Below, piece by piece: positions 7,380-13,602 of a stretch of 18,785 nucleotides of DNA; positions within the stretch are counted from its first letter, which is position 1; every line of letters starts with the position of its first letter. The translations under genes were made by a program, and so were the position numbers. This stretch comes from Rhodocyclaceae bacterium. GTDB taxonomy: Bacteria; Pseudomonadota; Gammaproteobacteria; Burkholderiales; Rhodocyclaceae. The notes under the pieces were generated by a model. It did no database searches and was not told the DNA's origin. It saw nothing but the letters and a program-made list of their open reading frames with translations. The stretch covers positions 1-18,785 of the forward strand of contig JAEUNN010000556.1 of the NCBI GenBank assembly GCA_016791085.1, given 5' to 3'.

Positions 7380-7834
7380 GCCCTGCCCCGATCATGCGTG
7401 GGCGCCGCGGCGGGACATGTGTAGCGATCTCGTGCAAGTGTGGCGAGCGCTCCCGCCCGGTGTGGGCAGTGCATGGCGCGGGCACGCCGCATCGTTTCCT
7501 GCGAACAACGCCAGCACAGCCAAGGGGATTGAATTTGCGGGTGAAATTCAGACCGGGAGCCGGGATGGTTGAGCAGATTCGTGTCCACGCCCGCAGTGGA
7601 TTGCCGCGCCCTCGGTCCCGGCACGACGCTCGATGAGCGGATCGTCCAGATCGAGCCACCCGCGCACGACGGCGCATTTTGCCCCGTCCGCAGCAGATCC
7701 GACCACCCTGTCCGGTTCGGCGTAGTCGCGCGTGGGTGGCTAACGTAGTGCTTCGACCGGCAGAGGCCGACGGCGGCATGCATGCCATCGCCGGGGCGCA
7801 GCCCGTCCCGGCGCGGTCCATCGCGACCGGCGGC
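7380..7834. other. Convergent intergenic region, no gene recognised
   Basis: About 455 bases lie between the ends of the FecR gene and the second caspase gene. Open frames on both strands have low-complexity, Arg/Ala-rich translations without motifs or good ribosome binding sites. A 7-bp hairpin at 7789-7813 (CGCCGGG/CCCGGCG, 11-base loop) follows the caspase stop and could be a weak terminator. No T-run is present. Confidence 0.45.
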
Positions 7835-9241
7835 TTAGCGTGCGCGCTCGCGGATCGCCACGACGCGGCTTGCTCCATAGCGGCCCGCACTGCTGTTCTG
7901 AGCGCCGCTCGCCTCGACGAACAGGTTGCGCACGCCTTTTTCGTCGGCCTGGGTGCTGGCGAATACGCCCTCTTCGTCCATCATTTTGGCGAAGCCGCGT
8001 TCCACCGGCGACAACACGGCGAGCAGGTAGCTCGTTCCGGCCGGGCCGCCGGAACGCACGCTCCAGCCCTTGCGCGGAAATGCATGGCTACCCGCTTCGA
8101 CGCGGTTGGCGCGGTCCACCTTGTTCGGAAACAGCAGGTTGAACGTTTTGCCGTCGCTGCCCACCTGGATGATGTACAGATAACCCGCACGGTCGGTCGT
8201 CACGCTGAATTCCAGCACGTCCTGACGTATGCGCAGTTCCGGACGGGCCGGTGTGAGCGTGAGCTTGTAGGCCGGGCTGGATGCCGCGCGTATGTCTTCC
8301 AGCGCGCGATCCGGCATGGGCGCGGCGGCTCGCGCCGGGCTGCTGCCGGCAAGCGGTTCGCGGCTGAAATACAGCGGAAGATCGCGGTCGCCGGTCAGCG
8401 AAATGTGCTGAATGCCGCCGCGGTTGCGATCTATCCAGCCCTGCGCGCAGGACCGCAATTCTTCGCCGCTTATGCTTCCGCTGCGGTCGCGGTCGGCGAT
8501 GGCCGGATTCAGGCAATATTCCCAGGCCTGCGTGGCAATGCCGCCCTGGCCGCTCTGATAGGCCACTTCATCATCCCTGGACGCGGCGATGTACAGCACG
8601 CGCGATTTGCGCAGGTCGCGCACCGTATCGAGCGCGCGCGCCATTTTGTTGGTGGCGTTGCCGCACGAATAACTGGATGCATTGGCGGCCGGCGCGGGGG
8701 TTTCGGCGGGGAAAAATTTGGCCGTCAGGCCGGACGGCTCCAGGGTCGCCGACTTGCTTGCCGCGCCGCCGGAAAAACACGAGTCGTTCATCATGACGAC
8801 CTGGCTGGCTTTGGCGCCCAGACGTTCGAGGTCGGCCTCCAGCGTCTGGTCCATATAGGTTTTGAGATCGGCGGTCATGAGCCCTTCGGTACAACGGTTG
8901 CGCGTGCCTATGCCCGCCACCTGCGTGCCATGTCCAGAGAAATACAAAAACACCTTGTCGCCGTCGGCGATGCGTTCCGTGAGGCCGCGGATGGCCTTGC
9001 CCATGCCGGCGTGCGTGAGTTCGTTATTGCGCAGCACGCCGATGTTGGCGTTCGGCACCCCCATGGCCAGCGCGATGCGGCGCGCGCCCGAATAATCCAC
9101 ATCGGTGGCATGCAACGGCTTGCCGGTGCCGGAATAGTCTATGGTCATGATGAGCGCGTGACTGTCCGCATGCGCCGGCAAAGCCATGGCGAGCGCCAGC
9201 GTAAGTGCGGAAAACGACAGGCGTGTTTTGAATGGCTGCAT
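7835..9241 (-). CDS. Second secreted metacaspase-like protease: C14 caspase + EF-hand loop + DUF4384-like module
   Basis: The 468-residue product is a diverged paralogue of the protease at 3411-4826 with the same domain order. It has a signal peptide (likely cut after AHA near residue 25), then HALIMTIDYSGTG. The dyad is H104 in LYFSGHGTQ and C155 in MNDSCFSGG. A textbook EF-hand loop is at 250-261 (D250, D252, S254, S256, S258, E261). The DUF4384-like region (about 327-412) carries GYLYII, GSDGK and LLFPN. Both paralogues also share a C-terminal YGAS tail (RYGASRVV here). Start is ATG at 9241 with AAAGGAAAG upstream. The DUF4384-like gene lies 240 bases upstream on the same strand. No serpin gene follows it, unlike its paralogue. 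Catalytic and calcium residues are all intact. Confidence 0.9.
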   Translation of the reverse strand: MQPFKTRLSFSALTLALAMALPAHADSHALIMTIDYSGTGKPLHATDVDYSGARRIALAMGVPNANIGVLRNNELTHAGMGKAIRGLTERIADGDKVFLYFSGHGTQVAGIGTRNRCTEGLMTADLKTYMDQTLEADLERLGAKASQVVMMNDSCFSGGAASKSATLEPSGLTAKFFPAETPAPAANASSYSCGNATNKMARALDTVRDLRKSRVLYIAASRDDEVAYQSGQGGIATQAWEYCLNPAIADRDRSGSISGEELRSCAQGWIDRNRGGIQHISLTGDRDLPLYFSREPLAGSSPARAAAPMPDRALEDIRAASSPAYKLTLTPARPELRIRQDVLEFSVTTDRAGYLYIIQVGSDGKTFNLLFPNKVDRANRVEAGSHAFPRKGWSVRSGGPAGTSYLLAVLSPVERGFAKMMDEEGVFASTQADEKGVRNLFVEASGAQNSSAGRYGASRVVAIRERAR

Positions 9242-9355
9242 GGCATTACTTTCCTTTTAGGACCAATTTACGGCGCCAGGCGCGAGCCGGCGTGCGGCCT
9301 GCGCTCCGTGCCGGCCGCGCATGCCGCGGCGCTTGCGCAGCATAACCGACTTTCG

Positions 9356-9383
9356 ATTATTTCCTTGCCGCATCCTTATCCAA
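9356..9383 (-). promoter_or_regulatory. Possible sigma-70 promoter for the second caspase gene
   Basis: On the minus strand TTGGAT (9383-9378) is followed after 16 bases by AATAAT (9361-9356). The -10 matches 5/6, the -35 only 3/6. It lies in the 240-bp gap between the DUF4384-like gene and the caspase, about 115 bases before the start. A small hairpin (9410-9425) lies just upstream. The caspase may alternatively be read from the ECF promoter at 10027. Confidence 0.25.
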
Positions 9384-9481
9384 CACCGGCCGGGCAGCAG
9401 AAAGTCCTGCGCCGCAATCGCGGCGTAGTTCCTGGTTACGACACCTTGTCCGCAGGCCGGCGCTGATTCGGGCGCGCTGCG

Positions 9482-9988
9482 TCAGTCGTGCTGCAGGTAC
9501 ACGTTTACCAGTTGTTCCGGGCCATGCAAACCGGCGCGGACATGGATGCGCAAAGTTTCCAGTCCGCGCGCGCCGGTCAGGCGCAGCATTGGCGTCAGAG
9601 CCGGCAGGGCGGCCGACAGCTTGCCGTGCCACAGCGCGTCGGTGCTGCTGCGTCCGTCCGGATTGACCGCGCTGATGCGCACCTCGGCATCCACCGGGCT
9701 GGTAAGCCGCAGGCGAAAGCGGCTGCCGTCCGCCAGCACCGGCATATCGTTGTGCGCGTAAGCGCGCGCTCCGACCAGGATTTCGGTGCGCAGGGCCGGC
9801 GTCGCGCCAGCGTACTCCGGGGCCCGTGGCAGGGCGCCCGGCGCTGCGACCAGCGCGGATTCCGGCGCGGCAGCCGGCGCTTGCACGGCGTCCCATGCAG
9901 CAGGCAGGGTGTGCGTGGCGAGTGCGGCAATACTGACCACGCCGACAGATGCCAGCACGGCCACACCCTTGGATAATATGCGCTGCAT
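9482..9988 (-). CDS. Secreted DUF4384-like beta-sandwich protein
   Basis: The 168-residue product has a hydrophobic N-terminal segment (about residues 8-26) that acts as a signal peptide or membrane anchor, then an Ala/Pro-rich linker. Its C-terminal half (about 78-166) contains GSRFRLRLTSPVDAEVRISAVNPDGR. This resembles the core of DUF4384 modules and the C-terminal part of the two caspase-like proteases here, so it may be a free-standing version of that module. That similarity is by eye and modest. The ATG at 9988 has a GGAAGGA ribosome binding site and sits about 30 bases after the predicted start of an ECF-type promoter. It is the first gene before the second caspase gene. Function unknown. 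Confidence 0.72.
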   Translation of the reverse strand: MQRILSKGVAVLASVGVVSIAALATHTLPAAWDAVQAPAAAPESALVAAPGALPRAPEYAGATPALRTEILVGARAYAHNDMPVLADGSRFRLRLTSPVDAEVRISAVNPDGRSSTDALWHGKLSAALPALTPMLRLTGARGLETLRIHVRAGLHGPEQLVNVYLQHD

Positions 9989-10026
9989 GATGGTCCTTCC
10001 TTTCGCGGTTCAAGCTGATACGTCGA

Positions 10027-10054
10027 TAGACGCAGGCGCCCGCAAAATGTCGGA
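10027..10054 (-). promoter_or_regulatory. Putative ECF-sigma promoter of DUF4384/caspase unit
   Basis: On the minus strand TCCGAC (10054-10049), 16 bases containing TTTTGCG, then CGTCTA (10032-10027). This is the best copy of the motif: compact, in a non-coding gap, with the downstream start codon at 9988 and a good ribosome binding site. The -10 region CGTCTATCG is identical to that of the site at 5656-5683. Confidence 0.72.
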
Positions 10055-10097
10055 CCATGCCGATGGCGGCGTGCGGCAGCGCGCGCCGCAGGCCTGA

Positions 10098-10589
10098 TCA
10101 GCGCGCCTGAACCGTGAAATTCACCTCGGTTTCGCCTAGCCGGCCACGGTCGTCGCGCACCGACATTTTCAGCCTGTGCGCGCCCTCGGGGATTTCCGCG
10201 CGCTCGATGGAAAAGCCGCCCGGCGTGGGCCGCACGTGTTTGAGCACGCGCTGCGTGATGTCCAGTCCCAAAAAGCCATACAGCACGCGAAAGCTGTCGG
10301 GCAGGATTTGCGCATCCTCGGCCGGCTTGAACACCACGCGTATGGGAAATGGCGCCGCAAGCACCGCGCCCAGCTTGGGCGCATCGATTTCTATGCCAGG
10401 CGCGCCCGGCACGGCCATGCTTTTGCTCAACACCTGGCTGGCGGGCGCATCACGCAAAAATGCCTGTTCGCGCGCCACTTCTTCCGCACCGACCAGCGAC
10501 AGACCCGGCTCGGCGAGCCCCGCGCAGGCGGTGCCGGTGTATAGGGCGAGCAGCAACATCGCAGCGTTCAAAATTTTCCCGGCTTGCAT
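10098..10589 (-). CDS. Small secreted protein of unknown function, possibly Ig-like fold
   Basis: The 163-residue product starts with a signal peptide (MQAGKILNAAMLLLALYTG, likely cut after ACA near residue 23). The remainder has alternating hydrophobic strands, such as FPIRVVFKPAEDAQILPDS and RLKMSVRDDRGRLGETEVNF, consistent with an Ig-like or beta-sandwich domain. I do not recognise a named family. The ATG at 10589 was chosen because GGAGGA lies 10 bases upstream and the signal peptide is clean from there; the open frame runs 19 codons further without a better start. It follows the anti-sigma-like membrane protein by 90 bases on the same strand, and the two are probably co-transcribed. The ECF promoter for the next unit lies just after its stop. 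Confidence 0.75.
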   Translation of the reverse strand: MQAGKILNAAMLLLALYTGTACAGLAEPGLSLVGAEEVAREQAFLRDAPASQVLSKSMAVPGAPGIEIDAPKLGAVLAAPFPIRVVFKPAEDAQILPDSFRVLYGFLGLDITQRVLKHVRPTPGGFSIERAEIPEGAHRLKMSVRDDRGRLGETEVNFTVQAR

Positions 10590-10679
10590 GGCAACACATC
10601 CTCCAATCACATTCGTTCGCGAAAATTTGCTGTGCCGGCCGGGCACCGCCGGGCCGCTCGTACGCCGCTTGCATGGGCC

Positions 10680-11315
10680 CTATTTGAGCGGCTCTATGCG
10701 TAGCAAGATGGGTCCGTCGGCGGCAATCGGGATGCCTTCGTCCAGCATGGCCTTGCGGATCGCATCGCGCGCCGCGGCCGGCACTTCCGCCTTCAGCAAT
10801 ACCTGGGCGCCGCTCGCGCTGAGGCTGGCATTCACGCCGTGGCCGGCCAATATGGCGGCCAGCCGGCGCGCTTCCAGCTGCGGATCGGCGGCGCGTATCG
10901 TGAGCACCTCGCCGGGGGTCGTGAAATCCTTGTAGGCCAGCGGGTCTTCCGTGCCGCGCTGCACCAGCAGCACCAGGGGGATGGCCAGCGCGCACAGCAG
11001 GGCCGCGGCCATGGCATAACGGAAGCCATTGGCGGCGCCGGGCGGAAATAGCCAGTGCGCCAGGCGCTGCAGCAGGCCCGGCGCGGGGGCGGCCGATCGC
11101 GGTGCGGCCAGCGCGCCGTGCGCCTGCAAATAATCGAGCATGCGCCGCTCGCGCGCGGGGTCGGGCTGCGTGTTCAATTCCTCTTCGGCGCGGCGCTCTA
11201 AATAAGTCCGCAATTGGGCGGCCTGGCGCGTGTCGGCATCGCTCGGCTCGGCGCGGCCGGCAAGTACGTCCAGCCAAAGCTGGTCTTTGTCGGTGGGGGT
11301 TTGCGGGTGAGTCAT
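10680..11315 (-). CDS. Single-pass membrane protein resembling an anti-sigma factor
   Basis: The 211-residue product has a charged, helical N-terminal region (about residues 1-95, starting MTHPQTPTDKDQLWLDVLAG). One transmembrane segment follows (about 101-121, with AMAAALLCALAIPLVLLV), then a periplasmic domain of about 85 residues. This topology is that of membrane-bound anti-sigma factors. However, the N-terminal part lacks the HxxxCxxC zinc motif of the ZAS type, and the assignment rests on architecture and context. The C-terminal domain (LEARRLAAILAGHGVNASLS, VLLKAEVPAAARDAIRKAML) looks like a small alpha/beta fold. I chose the ATG at 11315 because GGAAGGA (11331-11325) precedes it; a TTG three codons earlier is the alternative. 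No sigma gene adjoins it, so its partner, if any, is elsewhere. Confidence 0.7.
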   Translation of the reverse strand: MTHPQTPTDKDQLWLDVLAGRAEPSDADTRQAAQLRTYLERRAEEELNTQPDPARERRMLDYLQAHGALAAPRSAAPAPGLLQRLAHWLFPPGAANGFRYAMAAALLCALAIPLVLLVQRGTEDPLAYKDFTTPGEVLTIRAADPQLEARRLAAILAGHGVNASLSASGAQVLLKAEVPAAARDAIRKAMLDEGIPIAADGPILLRIEPLK

Positions 11316-11335
11316 GGCTGTCAATCCTTCCGTTC

Positions 11336-11464
11336 TCAGGGATGTATGCGCAACTTGTCGCGCGCTTCAGTGCGCAGCACGCGCTGGCTTGCCGCGGTCT
11401 GCAGTCGGGTAAACGCGGTCGGCGTGGCGCCTATCGGATTCACTTTTGTTCGGCTGTAATTCAC
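11336..11464 (-). CDS. Possible 42-residue small protein upstream of the anti-sigma-like gene
   Basis: A GTG at 11464 preceded by GGAGG (11474-11470, 5 bases away) opens a 42-codon frame. It begins with NYSRTKVNPIGATPTAFTRL and ends about 20 bases before the membrane-protein start. The peptide is basic, soluble and not recognised. The ribosome binding site and tight spacing are the only support. The frame is also open far upstream into mltD, which shows how easily long frames occur at this GC content. It may be a leader peptide or noise. Confidence 0.3.
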   Translation of the reverse strand: MNYSRTKVNPIGATPTAFTRLQTAASQRVLRTEARDKLRIHP

Positions 11465-11474
11465 CGCTTCCTCC

Positions 11475-11816
11475 GCACCTGTGCGCTTGCACTTACAAAG
11501 CGGATATTCTGCCTCGAAGTACCGTGTCCAGCACCCAAAATCAGGCGAGGAAAGCTTTGCAGGCCGACGCTCCGTGGCGCAGCCAAGCGCTTGCAGCGGG
11601 CTGGGGAGCTCGTCGGCTGCGGCCCGGATTGCGCCGCGGCGGGCGACGCATCCGTGGCGTGCCGCGGCCGCTTGCGCCGCGTATCGCGAATCGCGCGCCT
11701 GGCGGTGCGCGCAGGCCTTGACCGCCACGGGGCGCTGCCGCCCTTGCGGCAACACCGCCCTGTCGGAGCGCAAGCAAAGCGCGGCACACATGTCGGGGCT
11801 AGCTTGAAACATGTGC
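11475..11816. other. Intergenic region, no gene recognised
   Basis: About 340 bases lie between the end of mltD and the small ORF before the anti-sigma-like gene. All frames give motif-free translations. A 7-bp inverted repeat, CACATGT/ACATGTG (11787-11793 and 11809-11815), directly follows the mltD stop and could be a weak 3' hairpin. The promoter for the anti-sigma-like unit should be here, but I see no good match, including to the ECF motif. Confidence 0.45.
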
Positions 11817-13445
11817 TTAGCGCGCCGCCAGGCGTTTGCCGGCCAGCGACGGTGCGCGCTGGGTTTCGGCTTTGGCGGCGCGTGGCGCGGGCCGGCTGGC
11901 CGCAGAACGCATTGCCGTGCCTGCCGCATGTGCTGTGCTTGCACCGGCTCGCGACTCGGCCAGCAGGGTGCGCTCGCGTCCGCGCTCTACCCAAACCACC
12001 AGGGATTGCCCGGCGCGCAGCCGGGTGCGCGGCGTCATGCCGTTCCAGCGCCCCAGCGCGGCCGGGTCCACGCCGGCGCGGCGTGCCGCCGCCGACATGC
12101 TTTCGCCGCGTCGCACCTGCAGGGTGGATTTCACGACATCCGGCGTCAGCGCGAACGAGGCATGCGCCACCACCGCGCCGTCCGTCTGTTCGCCTTTGCC
12201 CTGTGCCAGCGGCACGATGAGCACCGAGCCGGCGGTGGGCTTCATGCCGCGCGGTATGCGGTTCGCGTCGCGCAATGCGGAAGGCGCAACGCCCAGGCGC
12301 GCGGCGATCCGTTCCAGCGGTTCGGTGGCGGTCACACGGCGCACCGACCAGCTCGCGTGAGGGCCGCGGTGCTGCGCGAGCTGCAGCCGCAATTGCGCGG
12401 CCGGGCCGGGCGGCAGCCATATTTGCGGCGTCGCGGCGGCCAGCACGAGGGGCGGCCGCACGCCCGGGTTGAGGTAGGTGAAGCGCGCCTGAGCAAGGCC
12501 CGAATAGCGCAACAACAGTGCCAGGTCCACGTCGTGCGCAAGCGCCACGGCTTCCAGGCCGGCTTCGTCGGGAACGTCGGGCAGCTCTACGCCATAGCGC
12601 TCGGGCTCGGCCACGATGCGGCACAGCGCCGCGATCTGCGGCACGTAGTTGCGCGTTTCGGCCGGCATGTAAGCGCTCATGTGCACGAAATCCGCGCGCT
12701 CGCCGCGTCCGCGCAGGCGCTCGGCGTGGCGCAGCACGCGCCCTTCGCCCCAGTTGTAGGACGCCATGGCCAGATGCCAGTCACCCGTCAATTCGTGCAA
12801 TTGCTGCAAATAATCCAGCGCGGCCGCGGTGGCGCGCTCGAAATCCTTGCGGTCATCCACCAGGTGCGACTGGCGCAGCGCGAAACGCCTGGCCGTGGGT
12901 GCCATGAATTGCCAGGTGCCCGTGGCACCGACCGGCGAGCGCGCATTCGGATTCAGCGAACTTTCCACCATGGGCAATAGCGCCAGTTCCATGGGCAGGC
13001 CGCGCGCCTCCACGGCGGTTACGATGGACGGCAGGAACAGCCGCACCGCCTCGGCGCGCCGGGCGAAAAATCCGCTCGCCGCGAAGCGCCGCGCATGCGC
13101 CTCGACCAGCGCGTCGTCCAGCGCATCCAGCTTGAAGCCGCGCTGCATGCGTCCCCAAAGATCGGTGCGCGGCGGTGGCGCGGCTTGCACAGCCGGATCG
13201 AGCGCAGCGTAGCCGCTGCCGCCTGGGCCGGTCGCGCCGGGCGCGTCCGCAGCCGGCAGGGCCGCCCCGGCGACCGGCGCCGGCAGTTCGGAGCGCGCTC
13301 CGCGCGTCGCGCCTTGGCCGCTCTGCAGCGCGGTCGGAGCAGATGGAAACGGGTCCGCAGGCGGAAGTGGCGTCTGGCAGCCGGCAAGCATCATTACGAG
13401 CAGGACCAGACTGGGTCGCACGGGGCGTGGGCGGGGCAGGGGCAT
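11817..13445 (-). CDS. mltD: MltD-type membrane-bound lytic murein transglycosylase (lipoprotein, LysM)
   Basis: This enzyme cleaves the MurNAc-GlcNAc bond in peptidoglycan with 1,6-anhydro product formation, anchored by a lipid in the envelope. The 542-residue product has a lipoprotein signal with lipobox LAGC (Cys23). A Pro/Ala-rich spacer follows, then an SLT/goose-lysozyme-like catalytic domain (about 145-285). The catalytic glutamate is E161 in PMVESSLNP, followed by GATGTWQFM (173-181) and MASYNWGEGRV. Two LysM-like peptidoglycan-binding repeats are at about 366-412 and 441-486, and the last 50 residues are basic and Ala-rich. The ATG at 13445 is placed by the lipoprotein signal and lies about 22 bases after the predicted ECF transcription start; an open frame upstream has no support. 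It is divergent from the kinase-like gene. Confidence 0.92.
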   Translation of the reverse strand: MPLPRPRPVRPSLVLLVMMLAGCQTPLPPADPFPSAPTALQSGQGATRGARSELPAPVAGAALPAADAPGATGPGGSGYAALDPAVQAAPPPRTDLWGRMQRGFKLDALDDALVEAHARRFAASGFFARRAEAVRLFLPSIVTAVEARGLPMELALLPMVESSLNPNARSPVGATGTWQFMAPTARRFALRQSHLVDDRKDFERATAAALDYLQQLHELTGDWHLAMASYNWGEGRVLRHAERLRGRGERADFVHMSAYMPAETRNYVPQIAALCRIVAEPERYGVELPDVPDEAGLEAVALAHDVDLALLLRYSGLAQARFTYLNPGVRPPLVLAAATPQIWLPPGPAAQLRLQLAQHRGPHASWSVRRVTATEPLERIAARLGVAPSALRDANRIPRGMKPTAGSVLIVPLAQGKGEQTDGAVVAHASFALTPDVVKSTLQVRRGESMSAAARRAGVDPAALGRWNGMTPRTRLRAGQSLVVWVERGRERTLLAESRAGASTAHAAGTAMRSAASRPAPRAAKAETQRAPSLAGKRLAAR

Positions 13446-13474
13446 GGCGGTTCCGGTTGGTGGCACTTCCCAGC

Positions 13475-13502
13475 ACGACGCAAACGCCGCAAAAACGTCG
13501 GA
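13475..13502 (-). promoter_or_regulatory. Putative ECF-sigma promoter of mltD
   Basis: On the minus strand TCCGAC (13502-13497), 16 bases containing TTTTTGCG, then CGTCGT (13480-13475). Spacing equals that of the other motif copies; the -10 keeps CGTC but differs after it. It lies 30 bases before the mltD start and back to back with the plus-strand copy at 13546-13573. Confidence 0.62.
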
Positions 13503-13545
13503 AACGGCGGGTCCGCGGCAAACCGCGTCGCGCCGCCGCGCGCCA

Positions 13546-13573
13546 TCCGACTTTTGCGCACGCCTTGCGTCCC
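13546..13573 (+). promoter_or_regulatory. Putative ECF-sigma promoter of the kinase-like gene
   Basis: TCCGAC (13546-13551), 16 bases beginning TTTTGCG, then CGTCCC (13568-13573). It is 30 bases before the kinase-like start codon. Together with the mltD site it makes a divergent promoter pair with upstream ends 43 bases apart, so the two genes could respond to the same sigma factor. Confidence 0.6.
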
Positions 13574-13602
13574 GGTGTGTACCTGATCGACTGGAGACAC
13601 AC

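Noticed and set aside
7679..9466. 595-codon plus-strand frame over the second caspase gene
   Set aside because: Antisense shadow. The minus-strand frame has intact catalytic and EF-hand motifs.
11740..11767. Extra ECF motif at a GTCGGA (TCCGAC on the minus strand) before the anti-sigma-like unit
   Set aside because: The -35 element is present, but at the required 16-base spacing the -10 reads AAGGGC, not CGTC.
11475..11816. Structured RNA gene (for example RNase P or 6S RNA) in the gap after mltD
   Set aside because: A GAGGAAAG stretch drew attention, but the conserved surrounding sequence of RNase P RNA is absent and no other known RNA signature is visible.
11336..11944. 202-codon minus-strand frame between mltD and the anti-sigma-like gene
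   Set aside because: It overlaps the mltD coding end, has no ribosome binding site at its first start and no recognisable domain. Only its last 42 codons have a plausible start and are listed separately.
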